Source of the DNA: Xestospongia muta
Taxonomy: Eukaryota; Porifera; Demospongiae; Haplosclerida; Petrosiidae
Length of the DNA: 64,000 bases
Assembly (NCBI GenBank): GCA_963693285.1
Contig: OY848919.1
Span: 7,001,461-7,065,460 of the forward strand
Direction: 5' to 3'
The notes beneath the pieces were generated by a model. That model saw only the letters and a list, made by a program, of their open reading frames with translations, was not told the origin of the DNA and made no database searches. Shown here piece by piece: positions 12,434-23,470 of the stretch. Position numbers and translations under genes: made by a program. Positions within the stretch are counted from its first letter, which is position 1. Every line of letters begins with the position of its first letter.

Positions 12434-15064
12434 CTAGTATGATAATCGATCAGGAGGTCGAATGTTGACACCAGAACGAGAACGAGTTTGTATTGGCGAA
12501 CGAGTATTGACATGAGAGTCATTATCTCCATCATAAGTGTCGTGACTGATTCGGGGTTTAAGATCACTTTGATTTCTACGAACTTGGCCAGATGGAGTTG
12601 AAACTAAATATGACCATGGAGTATGAGCTGGTTGTATAATTCTTCCAGGTACCTGCAAACCTGAGTTATTGACCCAAACACATGAATCATCCGTATATGG
12701 AGCTAGTTCACTGACTCTGTGTCGACTGTCATACAGTCGTTTTTGTTCTCTTTGTACTTGGTATCACAACTTCTAAAATCTGTCAAATGAGACCAATCTG
12801 GTATAAAATGTTCCTTCACCTGGGGAACAGGGGTTCTGATTCTTCTACCCATTAATAGTTGAGAAGGGCTAAGACTACACCAAGGTAGAGGCATCGCTCT
12901 GTAATTCAATAAAGCCAAATATGGATCATCTTCATACTTCATCAGTCGCTTTACTGTTCTAACCATCCTTTCAATGAACCCATTTGATTTTGGATAGTGT
13001 GGGCTACTTGACATGTGAGAACTTGTACCTCTCGGCAAAACTTTTCATATCTGTGGAATCAAATAGAGGACCATTATCACTCATTAGAACTGCTGGAATT
13101 CCATGAACAGCAAAGAGAGCTTTCAAACATTTTACAACTGCTACTGAAGTTGTTGATGTGAGCTTCAGGACCTCCACAAATCTGGAAAAATAATTAGCAA
13201 CAATGAGATACATACACTTATTCAGTTCAAATAAATCTGCACCAATCTTCGCCCAAGGATAACTAGGAAGAGGAGTCTGAATCAGTGGTTGGACAGCAAG
13301 AGGAGTCATCTTTAGACACTTGGGACATGACTGAATATATTTCTCCATTTCTTTACTCATATTAGGCCACCACACAGCAGCAGAAATTCTTTGATGACAC
13401 CGTACTACTCCAAGATGTCCACGATGAATTTCGTGAGAGTTTCAGTTCAAAGACATTTTGGTACAACAATACGTGACACAAACATCAGCAAACCATCAAC
13501 TACAGAGAGTTCACTTCTCACTCTCCAGTATGGAACTAGACTATGTTCAATTCTGGACTGACCTGGCCATTGTGATTGACAAAATTGAATGATCTTAACA
13601 AAAAGAGGATCAGACTGCTGAGCTTCACGAAATTCTTCTAAACAATCAGAGTTAGCTGGTAAATTCACCACTACTCCCTGGACAAAAGATTCTGTTTTAC
13701 TACCATCAGTGTTTGATGTGAAATTCTTGAGAGGTGCATGAGAGAGAGCATCAGCAGTATAAAGGAATTTACCAGGTACATGTGAGATGCTATAGTCAAA
13801 CCAATATAAACGAAGTCGAAATCGGAGGATGTGTGGAGGTAGACTATCCAAATTGGCTTTTCAAAGTAGAGGGATCAGGGGTTTGTGATCAGTCTCCAAC
13901 TGTATATGTGCTCCAATAATGTAATTGGAAAATTTCTAACACGCCCATACCAGTCCCAGAGCTTCGTTTTCAATTTGGGAGTATCGAAGTTCAGTATTTG
14001 ACAAGGACTTGGAAGCATATGCAACTGCTTTCTACTGGTTATTACATTTTTGCATAAGGACCGCCCCCAAGCCATAAGCAGATGCATCAGAACAGACCTT
14101 CAGTTCTGCTGATGGATCATACAGGGCTAGGACTACTGGTTTTGTTAGCTCCTGCTTCACTTGCTGAAATGCACTGTCTTGTGTTTGATTCCATATCCAG
14201 GCATTTCTTTAACTAAGCAGTTCCCGGAGCGGTTTTGAGAGATCAGCAAGACGAGGACTAAATTTCCCCAGCTGATTAACCATGCTTAAAAATCTTCTAA
14301 GTTCAGTACGTGTTTTTGGTGTCTCCATTTTCAACACAGCCATGATGTTATTAGGATCAGCGGAAATCCCATTTTTATCAACTTTATGGCCTATGAAATG
14401 CAAACGTTCTTTGTTAAACTCACATTTATTCTTGTTAAAGGTAATCCCAGCAAATTGAATTTTTTCAACACTCGGTGAAGTCTAACATCATGCTCTTCTT
14501 GTGTCTGTCCAAAAATCAAGATGTCATCCATATGACAGAGTACTCCCTCTTTTCCATCTAATATGCTGCTCATTCATCGTTGGAAGCACTCAGGAGCGCT
14601 AGAAATTCCAAATGGCAATTTATTAAACCAAAATCTGCCAAAAGGAGTGATGAATGTAGTAAGAGGTCATGATTGCTCATCTAAAGGTATCTGCCAAAAC
14701 CCGCAGTTTTCATCTAGTTTACTGAATACGGTTGCTTCAGCCAATTGCGCAAGAGTTTCCTCTACAGTTGGCAGAGGATGAGTCTCTCTTTCAACACTTT
14801 CATTTAGCGGACGGAAGTCTACATAAATTCTAACGTCGCCTGACTTCTTGGGGACAACCACCATTCCGCTTCTGTGACTACAGTGACCTCTGCCCCCGTG
14901 TCTATCTTGAATGTTACTTCCACTCCGTCCACAAGTACTACACAGTTCCAAATTTGCATAGAGTTGGAGGTAACAGTGTTCAGATAAGAAATCTCTAGGT
15001 CATCCTTGATGAATTTGTCATTGTGTGATGTGGCTACACTTGAAACTACTTTGGAAAAACACAT
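12434..15064 (-). pseudogene. Gypsy pol (protease, RT, RNase H, integrase)
   Basis: In order on the minus strand: protease with FKIDTGAEVT near 14910; reverse transcriptase from GMVVVPKKSG near 14860, with the catalytic box as HMDDILIFG near 14530; RNase H with DHKPL near 13890; an H2C2 zinc module with CPKCLKM near 13320; then integrase with D (GADLFEL near 13235), D (SDNGPLF near 13075) and E (FIERMVR near 12965). The protease signature is followed almost directly by mid-RT sequence, so the protease end and RT start are deleted. Two in-frame TGA codons sit in RT, both at positions where CGA would be expected. Frameshifts occur near 14400 and 13020. Confidence 0.92.
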
Positions 15065-15826
15065 AGAACTAAAATGTCCTTTCTTTTTGCAGTTGTGGCA
15101 TACAGCCAGTCTAGCTGGGCAGGATTGTTTAGGATGTGGGCCTTTCCCACACCTTTGACATCTGCTTGAAAGGCTTGGCCTAGATTTAGGACTGCCAGTG
15201 GGTAGGTTCTTACTGGCCTTTGATGTGAACTTCCAGGAGGGGCGATTAGGTCATTGCACCGAATCCACAGTTTTCCCCTGGTCACCCTTCAGAACTCCTT
15301 GCTGCTCTTGTACAGCTTCTCTCTGTCATACTTCCCGTTTAGCTTTATTAAGGGTCAGGTTTGGGTCCACTTGCATCCGTTCAGAAAGAGCTTTGTCCCT
15401 GATACCGACGACTATTCTGTCTCTAATAAGCTCGTCTTTCAGTGCACCAAATTCACACGATTCTGCTAAACTGTACCAGCTAGTAATAAACTGTTCAATA
15501 GATTCCCCTTCACCTTGGCATCTGAGGTTAAATCGGGCAAGCTCAAAGATAATGTTCTTTCGAACTTTAAAAAATTTGTCAAACTTTTCAATGACTTTGG
15601 CGTATACTTTGCGGTCCACTTCTGTAATAGTGGTTGAAGTCAGTGTTTCTTCTGCATCTTCACCCATACAGTATAAAAGCGTGCTTATTTGCTGTTTGTC
15701 TGATTCTGTAGAAAGTCCTGATGCCAATCGGTATTGGTCAAATCGCTTTCTCCACCGCTGCCACTGGTCTGGGACCTTGAACAGGAATGGAGCTGGAGGC
15801 TCTAATCGAATATTTAGCGCTGCCAT
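15047..15826 (-). pseudogene. Gypsy gag with two zinc knuckles
   Basis: The frame starting at 15826 (MAALNIRLEP) gives a 166-aa capsid-type gag domain with the usual LLYCMG and FNLRCQ stretches. It assembles the particle that carries element RNA. After a frameshift near 15330, a different frame at about 15060-15160 encodes two CCHC zinc knuckles (CQRCGKGPH...C, then CHNCKKKGHFSSMC), the RNA-binding part. The knuckle frame runs on into protease, as in Mag-like elements with a fused gag-pol. It is non-functional because of the frameshift. Confidence 0.88.
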
Positions 15827-15860
15827 TCAGTCTCTCAATAGGGTAGCACTCCTGACACCA

Positions 15861-15988
15861 TGTAATATCGTCTAACGACTCAATATTCTTACAAAACATT
15901 CCACATATATAGTAACAAAAGACATGAATAAACATGATTGAATATTAATAAACATAATGAATATTAATGACCAAACTCAGTCATTACA
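15861..15988 (-). repeat. Gypsy LTR (5' LTR of the minus-strand element)
   Basis: 128 bp and the partner of the LTR at 12293. The primer-binding site starts directly next to it at 15860 with no spacer. Confidence 0.93.
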
Positions 15989-17117
15989 TTGGAGACAATG
16001 GATTATATGGATGTGGAACAGTTTGTAAGCATCGCATAGGTTTTCCACCTACATTGAAAACAATCAAACTCACTAACAGGTATAATACAATCAACCTCAA
16101 GTTTGTTTCAAATGACATTACTGTTATGTTCACCTCAAAAAGTAATAGCTTATACTTGAAAGTAGAGTCAAGTACACTACAGTATTACAATATTGACTTG
16201 CCTATTGTACTAACTACAAATTATATTGACAAGTGTTCAATACATTTTTTACCTTATTAATAGGGGAGACTCAGTGACTCTACAGAACAACATTTCTGCT
16301 ACAGCTTGGCTCGATAGAAAAGTTGTGACTGTGATGGCATCGAATACACAACCATTCACTGTGGGTACTGTACTTCGAAGACAAGTCAATACTACTCGTG
16401 CTCCAGTTCCTTGTCCAGAGAGTATTATAATTGTACAATAAGTACATGGGTGGAGTAGACAGAGGTGATCAACTCCGTGGCTATTACAATTATAAAATCA
16501 AGTCACCCAAGTTGTATAAATATATCGTTTTCTTTCTTTTTAATGCTACCGCCACCAATGCATACATTTTACGCAAACACTATAACACCCTAGCAACATT
16601 TAAAAACATAAAGGAGTTCCATGTTCAATTAGCCAAAGAGTTAATAGGTACCTATTGTAGTCGTTTAAGATGTGGTCGTAATGGAGGACCTATTCGCCAA
16701 CTATCTCTGTGTCATTTTCCAATGAAGATAAGAGATGATAACAACAAGGTGAAAAGAGGTCGATGCTCTTATCACAATACAGTAGACCATGCTGTGTTGA
16801 CAGTTGTTGGTATCGTAGAGAGTGCGATACTTGGCTTTGCCATACTGGTGATACTGACGACTGCTTTCTAATGTGGCACACAAAACAATATCAGTAATAT
16901 TTGCACAATATAAATTATATACATTTCATCTATAAGTATTATCTATTCATAGAATATCTCATATCTCATAAAATCTGTATATATTATATACATCAGTCCA
17001 CTGTGTTCTACTTATCATATATAGTTTCCTATAATCACATTGTAACATTTACTAAAACCTATAATAAAAAAATAAAGATTGCTAATTTTTACAACAATCA
17101 CGAGCAATTGTCACTAT

Positions 17118-17290
17118 TGTATGGACGTGGTAGGCTAGTACACGTCCAAAGTAGCTGTGATCTATGAAGAAGTATATGACTATAAACGAGTATGTTTATT
17201 AGTATAGTTCTTTATTATGTATCATTGTGTGTTGTTAATAGACATTATGAGAACCACATGATTATATATGTCAAGTCAAAAGGCAATGAA
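17118..17290 (+). repeat. Resumed paralog of palindrome-arm sequence
   Basis: From ggacgtggtaggctagta this matches 57005-57148 in the right arm and 47750-47940 (inverted) in the left arm, including the stretch around gagtatgtttattagtatag. It is the right flank of the piggyBac insertion. The match fades after about 17290. Confidence 0.75.
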
Positions 17291-18030
17291 GTTAGAATGA
17301 AATTGATTGAGGTAATTGATTTATATTAACACAGCTATATAACTTAGGTGGTGGCTATTTAATATTTTGTTGTCTATAGTTAATCTTAACAGTTTAAGTG
17401 GTGCAGATCTGTTTAATACACAATGAATAGGGCTGTAGTTTTTTGCGTTTAAGTCGAATATACCTGCACTCTTAGTACAAAAGGGGTTAGATGAACAACA
17501 AAAAATGTGGGCAAAATAAACACCTTAAAGTGTTACAAGATAGACACTATCAAAGTGTTACTGAAACACTATAGTTTGTTTGAGAGAAATAATATAACCT
17601 AATATTTGTTAACACAATGTATAATACTATTATTACTGATACATGAGTACAATAGAGTTTAAAGTGTTCACATAATAGTTGAGAGAAATGTAGTTATGGC
17701 AGTAGGAAGTTCTTGTTCATCTTTTAAATTACAAACAGCGTGCTGTACAAACAGCAAAAACAGATAATGTTGTCTTGGATATGCTATATCAAACACGAAG
17801 TAGCTTGCCAGTAAACAGCCAAGACATTCACCAAACAAATTGTGGTGACTAGATATGTCCTTTCTACACCTACAATGAACTCCTTTTTAAATTCACCATT
17901 AATAATGACAATGTAAGACTCAAGCCTACTTTGCTCTTCAATAAATACTTCTATATCTAAGTATTCTGTAGAAAAAAAGAGAGTTCACAACATTTGAAAT
18001 AAATTATACATTAACTTACATCAGCAGTAA
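17291..18030. other. Non-coding, nothing recognised
   Basis: AT-rich, with short echoes of the motif aaagtgtta near 17525-17570 and no open frame or repeat boundary that I can support. Confidence 0.5.
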
Positions 18031-18720
18031 TTATGATTCTTTCCTTATCTTTCTGAGATCTTGCATACAACTTTTTTCAAGCAAATGCACACACTGAATT
18101 CTGTGATCATCTGTGAAAGTATAAGTAGGCCAAGTAGTAAAATAGCTACATAGAAATAGCCAATTATACAAACCTGTCAAGTCTTCTTCTGTGACAATTG
18201 AAGACGCTTCTTTCTCTAGTAACCTTAATATCTTTACTTGCCACTTCTTCCAGTCAGCTTCAAACTCTTCCAAAGTATGATTATATTTAGTCACTCCTAT
18301 AAACTCTTGCCATAACTAAATGAAACACACAGCATAAGTATATCATAATTTAATTCAAAGTACATACAGAACTAGTCATATTAGTATTTAGTTAAAAAAA
18401 CTCACACAACACTTCTTCCTCAGCATTGAATACTTTTTCATGACATTTTTTACTTTAGCACCTGTTGCTATAACCCATGTCTGGTGTTCATTCATTGTTG
18501 CTATTAAAAGTTCTTTAAGGACTCTTCTCTTAGGCTTTTGCTTAGACCATTCATTTTGTAAGGTAGAATATGCATTTTCATAAGATACCTCATTATAATC
18601 ATAAGGTGATAGAGAGTAATGAAGGCGCTGACACTTCCTTTTCTTAGTAATCTGCACAGATTTTTTAATTTCATCATAAGATTTTTCCTCCAAGATCCCT
18701 ATAAAACACAAACACAACAC
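18031..18720 (-). pseudogene. Fragment of TE-associated gene, PB1-family candidate
   Basis: Two minus-strand open stretches (18388-18690 and 18031-18294) are separated by about 90 bp with splice-like ends (…ataaac at 18301 side, tttagttaaaaaaactcac near 18400). Together they read a lysine-rich, helical protein with NEHQTWVIATGAKV, then KKYSMLRKKC, then EADWKKWQVK. From general familiarity these resemble the middle part of the repetitive protein family whose N-terminus is the PB1-like domain at 59143 and 45790. That link is inference. There is no catalytic motif. I cannot define the true ends. Confidence 0.4.
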
Positions 18721-19259
18721 ACTATATATTATTTACAGTTAACTTACAATTTTTACACCTTCCTTTCCATAATTATCTTCTAAAATAGGATATGTTTCTA
18801 CGAATTTTGACCGATTATACAAGATATTATATTAAACCGGAAATGCACGTGACAGCGAAATTTATTTTAAGAAAATGACCTTTTTTGGTTGACCTGTAAA
18901 GTGCGAGTTGTTCTGAAAAAACTACACAGCCAAGAACCAAATTCCGTATCGGATCCGTAAACACTTATGATTCATGTCCGTTTTCCTATATCAGTAACAC
19001 AATGTTCGGGCAATGATCTGTATTAGTCTGTTCAATCAGAACTGATACAGTATAGTTGTGGTTATGAATCAATCTGTGACATTAGCGATACAGACTCTTC
19101 ACTAATTAATATAATATTCATAATAATTAATTAATTGTAATGATTTTATTTTCCTGCTATAATAATTATTAATCAATACAAGTTGTATAATAAATATTTA
19201 AATAAAACAAACAATTAGAATAGTCATGTACATAGGTATGCTCAATTATTTTACAAGAA

Positions 19260-19760
19260 TCACAACAGACATGCACAACTGATACAAACAGGACATACGA
19301 TTGATGTTGTAGGTAATGTGTACAAACTTAGTGGACAGTCAAACTCAGTTAATAAAGGTATTCCACTTGTTGTGGTTTGTGTCTTTAGTTCTCTTACAAC
19401 ACAAAGATGAGTTGATGTCTTGGTGTCTTTAAAAAGAGCCAAGAGAACTCCAAAAGACACCTATAATAAGGAGACAGTGAATTACAGAAGAAGGCAACAG
19501 ATTTACCTCTGCAGCAGTCACTTTAACAAAATCACCTATGTTGGCATAATTTTATGCTGAGTCATAACAGCATCGCGGCTAATAACATTAGATTCAAATG
19601 AGATGGAGCTACAAAGGTAAATGTTACAGTTGAAATCATGAATATAGAATTTGAGGTTATGGGAATCTTTCTGAAAACACATTGAAGTCGGAACGTTAAC
19701 AAGCTTACATTCCACAGTTTCTTGTTTAAGCTATAATGGCAGATAGCAATCATCAAAAGT
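19260..19760 (-). pseudogene. C-terminal exons of TE-associated gene (C2H2-family candidate)
   Basis: Two minus-strand exons read across a 46-bp GT-AG intron (19461-19506). The upstream one ends GDFVKVTAAE and the downstream one starts VSFGVLLALFK and ends at a stop at 19260. The frame is consistent across the intron. The pattern (short beta-rich segments such as THLCVVREL) resembles the C-terminus of the repetitive gene family of which 45858-47541 and 57390-59065 are N-terminal and middle parts. Those copies end before this region, so the link is inference. Confidence 0.4.
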
Positions 19761-20859
19761 ATGTATTAGTATGAGATAATACTTTGCGTAGCTGTCCTGC
19801 TGAATAGATTTGCTTGTCCATATTAAGTTCTTTAGAAGGTATACAATTCAAATATGCTTGAATTTTACGCAGATCACGTGATCTCAGTCAAGCACGTTCT
19901 TTTTTTAGTAGAAAGGATCTACCATGTTGCTGTTTTCATTGATCTCAATGTTTAATTTGATTTTAAATTGGTGAAAGAACTGCTTTAGTATCCTACAACC
20001 ATTCTAAAGAAAGAAGCGTAAAAAGTTGATGTTGGTGAGTTTTTTACTGATAATATGTGTGATAGTGTGTGATCTTCAAAGGTTTCTATTACTAATGTGA
20101 CTAACTACTTATTTTGTACAGTCAGGTACTTAAATTATGCCCTGTCTCAAGACATAAACCACATCTTCTATTTGATGGTTGTTCAATAGCTGGAGAAAGA
20201 AGAATGTTGTTATTAATAGTGTTCTCAGTTGACTGTGGTACAGTTGGAAGAAGGCACACAGCATTCTCACACAATTCATTTGGACAATGTTCCCTCATAT
20301 CATCATACATCGTAAAGGTATGACTGTCTCTTGTGATCTAAGCCTTTTGTTATGATTATAGTGATAGATTGTCTTGTGATGGAGTCCATGGTGTGAATAA
20401 TACATTAACCCTTTATATATGATGATGTAAAATGTCATTTAATTTGAATAAAGTTTTTAATGTTAACTTTCCTATAGTAGATATAGATAGTCAAATATTG
20501 AAAAATACCTGGTTTATCTGTTCTAATGTAAAAATGTTTAATTTCTTTAGTCCAGGAATTTTTGAAAATGAGAGGTGACAGAGTTTAATCCATCATACAT
20601 CATCACAATCATCTCTCCATCTTGGGTAATGACTAACTGGGTCTGGTTGACCTCAACTGATTACTCAACAAATGGTGAATGCTATTTTAGGCAACCAACT
20701 TTGTTGTCCTGTACTTTTGTTTAAGAAGACCAAAACACCAGTCTAAGGGAATACTCTGTGTCTGACTAGAAGGAATGAGAGGGTGATATGTGTAGACCAA
20801 CAAGAACTCTTTAAAAGGTACTAAAGTTCTGAATGTAGCTGTTTATTTGAAATAGTTTA
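19761..20859. other. Mostly non-coding, one zinc-knuckle-like exon
   Basis: On the minus strand, 20310 to 20122 is a 62-aa frame ending RRCGLCLETGHNLST. This is the first three ligands of a CCHC zinc knuckle (C-x2-C-x4-H), with a TGA where the fourth Cys codon would fall. It may be the tail of another dead transposase gene. The rest shows nothing I recognise. Confidence 0.3.
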
Positions 20860-20875
20860 CAGGGTTCTCCCCAGG
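20860..20875 (+). repeat. hAT terminal inverted repeat, left
   Basis: CAGGGTTCTCCCCAGG, the exact reverse complement of 23471-23486. It begins with CA as hAT ends do. Confidence 0.93.
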
Positions 20876-21142
20876 AATTTATGAAGGCGTATGGCACCTA
20901 CCATGAATGCAAGCTTACAAGAAGGAAATAGATGGTTGGGGTTCATGGGAATAGCTGTTATAAAATAGCATGCTCCGTGTGCATGAATAATTTTAACTAA
21001 ATTTCAACTGAATATATATTCCTTGGGATAATCGGTTATAAAATGAATTGATGATTGATATATACATGATACATATTCACTGGGATTGGTTATAAAATGA
21101 TGATTGATACATGCTAAGGTGATCTTTGTATACAGAGAATGT

Positions 21143-23272
21143 TCAGTTCACAACATTGATTCGCCTGTTCCTTTTAGAGCCCCAATCAGTACAGGCTGCA
21201 TCAAAGTCATAGTGCTCAAGTGGTGGGCCTTCCATTGTAATGAAGAGTAGGTGAACAGTGATAATGTTGCTCAAGCGATTACGAAGAGGTGATTTAACTC
21301 TCTTTAGTGCTGAAAACCCCCTTTCGCAATCAGCAGTAGACGTTGGGATAAGCAAGGCTGCTAGAGCTAGCTTAAACAGATTAGGAAAAAGATTTGATAG
21401 ATCGGATCTTGAAACAAGGGTGGTCATCACTTCCTGTGCATTCATACTGTGAAAAGGAAAGGAAGGACCTGCAGAATTCTTAAAGAGCTCCCACTCCCCC
21501 ATTAATTCTTCCTTGTTAATGAGTGCATCTGTGAAGTGGGTGGATAGAGTGATCAAGTGGTGATGACCATACCCTTGATGGTTCTCAGGCCATGATTTCC
21601 CATCAAAGACACTGAACGCCTCTATAAGCTCCATGTCAGGGAAACGCCGTTGAAGGTGGGATTCTACAGCATCTAAATATTTATCATAGACATTTTCCTT
21701 GAAATTTAAAGAGTGCCTAACACTAATATTGAAGCCAGCTAGGTCTTCATCAAGAACCTTATCAAGAGAACTGAAGTGCTGCCCCGGGGAAGCCTTCAGG
21801 TTGTGCAGAGAAGCCAAAGTGCCGGACACTAAGGGTTTCACTAGACTGTAGTCAAGGTCCTTGCGCTGAAAAGCACGTGACAGAGTTGCCAGGGGAGGTA
21901 AAATATCAGATAGCATAAGAAGTGTAGCCACAAAATTATAGGTTTTGACAAACGTAGCTAACCCTAGGGCCTGAGCATCATGGCGCTCATCTGCTTCTCG
22001 TTCTAGGCTAGTTATGACTGACTTCAGGCATTTTCTCAAGTTATTAACAGCATGTTCGTGGGATAGCCAACGAACATCTTTTGCTTGTGTGAGTTTCAGT
22101 CGAGGATCCTCTAGTATATCTTGAATCAATTTAAGGGCTGCCGTACGGACTGCTGAATTATCATAAAATCTGTACAACTGATCAAGGATGGCTTTGACCT
22201 TCTTAACGTAAGGAACCGCATCAGCTGCCTGAGCAGAAGCAAGAGCAAGCCTATGAGCTACACAATGGTTTGCTATCAGCCATGGGGATTTCTGCTTCAA
22301 GAGAGTGGCTACCCCACTGTGATGACCAATCATCACAGCAGCCCCATCACTCCCAAATGCCACTAGCTTACCATCTATGTCAAAGCCTTCTTCCTCACAA
22401 AGCTTTTGAAGAGCTGAAAAAATGGTTGATGCAGTTCCATTCGGAACCTCTAATAAGCTAATGAAAGAAGTACAAATCTGCCGATCACTATTAAGGTAAC
22501 GCGCATACACAATCAACTCCTTTTTTACGGCTACATCTGTTGTTTCGTCACACAACAAACTAAAGAATGGGGATGATCTAATGTCGTCAAATATTTTATT
22601 TCTGATAACAACCCCAAGAGAGCTAACAGCCTCCTGCATGAATCTCTCTGAGGTGTAGTGTGCATTGCCTCCCAAGTTGAGGTCACACAGATACGTAGCT
22701 CCAATTGATTTTGCCAATTCAAGCAACGATACAAAATTCGTGGTATGAGGGATCTCATTCTTACACAAGAAGTACAAACACTTCATAGCTGATATCATGG
22801 CTTTTCTCTCAGCACTTTCTACAGTGTGGAAAGCCTGTTCAATCCCTCCCACATCTCTAGATATGCACAGCTGCACCTCTAGTGCTTTAGCCTCATTGTG
22901 GCTTTGGGAAGCTTCATGGCGTTTAAGGCTACTCTGCTGCAAGGTAACACAAGGAACATCGACCCAGGAGGCTTTACCTACGGGTACCTTCTTGGGACGG
23001 CGGCTGTGCTTCCTGCAGAGCTTACAGAACATACCCTGGCCATCAACACTCACTTGCACCCAAGGGTAAGAGGTTTGCCACTCTTTATTAAACCCAGACA
23101 ATCGCGCGTGACAACGGACACGCTTTACTGGTAGATCGGCCTCCTCAGCGGTCTCCTCTGCACTTTCTGGCAGAGCTTCAGGGGTGTTCTCTTGCACCCT
23201 GCTGGAAGGCGATGAGTTGGCGACAGAAAAGTAATCACGGAGGCTAGTAGTTCTCTTGGCCATCCCGTCCAC
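21143..23272 (-). CDS. hAT transposase with N-terminal zinc finger, intact
   Basis: This is a 709-aa frame without a break. hAT transposases cut and paste DNA with a DDE-type RNase H fold. A BED/TTF-like zinc finger lies at residues 61-125 (C83, C86, H119, H125), after an NKEWQ...PWV segment typical of this hAT branch. Catalytic candidates are D242 in CDETTD, D309 in GSDG and E650 in ADCERGFSALK. The HCVAH motif is at 336-340, with RWLSHEHAV at 401-409 in the insertion domain. The C-terminal dimerisation block is about 634-680. The length and all core motifs are as expected for the branch that also gave vertebrate zinc-finger host proteins of hAT origin. The start is the first ATG; a second at residue 4 is possible. 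No intron is needed. It may be active or recently active, or already host-adopted. Confidence 0.93.
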   Translation of the reverse strand: MDGMAKRTTSLRDYFSVANSSPSSRVQENTPEALPESAEETAEEADLPVKRVRCHARLSGFNKEWQTSYPWVQVSVDGQGMFCKLCRKHSRRPKKVPVGKASWVDVPCVTLQQSSLKRHEASQSHNEAKALEVQLCISRDVGGIEQAFHTVESAERKAMISAMKCLYFLCKNEIPHTTNFVSLLELAKSIGATYLCDLNLGGNAHYTSERFMQEAVSSLGVVIRNKIFDDIRSSPFFSLLCDETTDVAVKKELIVYARYLNSDRQICTSFISLLEVPNGTASTIFSALQKLCEEEGFDIDGKLVAFGSDGAAVMIGHHSGVATLLKQKSPWLIANHCVAHRLALASAQAADAVPYVKKVKAILDQLYRFYDNSAVRTAALKLIQDILEDPRLKLTQAKDVRWLSHEHAVNNLRKCLKSVITSLEREADERHDAQALGLATFVKTYNFVATLLMLSDILPPLATLSRAFQRKDLDYSLVKPLVSGTLASLHNLKASPGQHFSSLDKVLDEDLAGFNISVRHSLNFKENVYDKYLDAVESHLQRRFPDMELIEAFSVFDGKSWPENHQGYGHHHLITLSTHFTDALINKEELMGEWELFKNSAGPSFPFHSMNAQEVMTTLVSRSDLSNLFPNLFKLALAALLIPTSTADCERGFSALKRVKSPLRNRLSNIITVHLLFITMEGPPLEHYDFDAACTDWGSKRNRRINVVN

Positions 23273-23470
23273 GACGCACTACACGCGGTTTATGTGACCA
23301 CACCCTCTACGTTAGCTAGTATGCGCGTGCGCAACTCTATTAAATACTCGCGCGCATGTAATAGTTGCACCACGCGCTAACGCGTAGCGCTACATATTTT
23401 AAAGCGTAGCGCTAAGATTAACGCGTACGGCGAGTAGTGTAAAGCGTAAGGTTCCCTTACGCCTAAATGC

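Larger units (their letters stand above)
12293..15988 (-). mobile_element. Complete Ty3/Gypsy element nested in piggyBac
   Basis: Two direct 128-bp LTRs (12293-12420 and 15861-15988), each TGTAA...TTACA, bound gag-pol sequence on the minus strand. A perfect 5-bp target duplication TTGGA lies at 12288-12292 and 15989-15993. Directly inside the right LTR is a primer-binding site beginning TGGTGTCAGG on the minus strand (15846-15860). A polypurine tract (gggaagggaga, minus strand) abuts the left LTR at 12421-12433. The short LTRs and the gag type recall the Mag-like group of Gypsy, which is inference. At 3.7 kb it is shorter than usual, consistent with the internal deletion between protease and reverse transcriptase. 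Confidence 0.95.
10927..16893 (+). pseudogene. piggyBac transposase, interrupted
   Basis: piggyBac transposases cut and paste DNA at TTAA with a DDD catalytic core. The start at 10927 opens an acidic N-terminus. A GT-AG intron of 84 bp (about 11087-11170, with a long pyrimidine tract) follows, then a Ser/Thr/Pro-rich linker. Core motifs are FELF near 11620, DRFRDI near 11862, DEAMIKF near 12022 (first Asp), FFDNF near 12248 (second Asp) and, after the Gypsy insertion, YMGGVDRGDQ near 16443 (third Asp). The Cys/His-rich end (LCHTGD, then CFLMWH) is in another frame near 16830-16880. Breaks: frameshifts near 11450-11640, 11830 and 16790, and the Gypsy insertion at 12293-15993. All three catalytic Asp are present. 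It is dead as a gene. Confidence 0.9.
10610..17117 (+). mobile_element. piggyBac element, split by a nested Gypsy
   Basis: The left edge is a TTAA (10610-10613), the piggyBac target, followed by CCGTAAACGCG. The right edge is placed where the paralogous repeat resumes (about 17118). No TTAA is visible there, so the right end is probably altered. The paralogous copies at 56996/57005 and in the left arm lack this 6.5-kb insert. Inside lie a piggyBac transposase gene and a complete Gypsy element in the same region. Confidence 0.7.
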
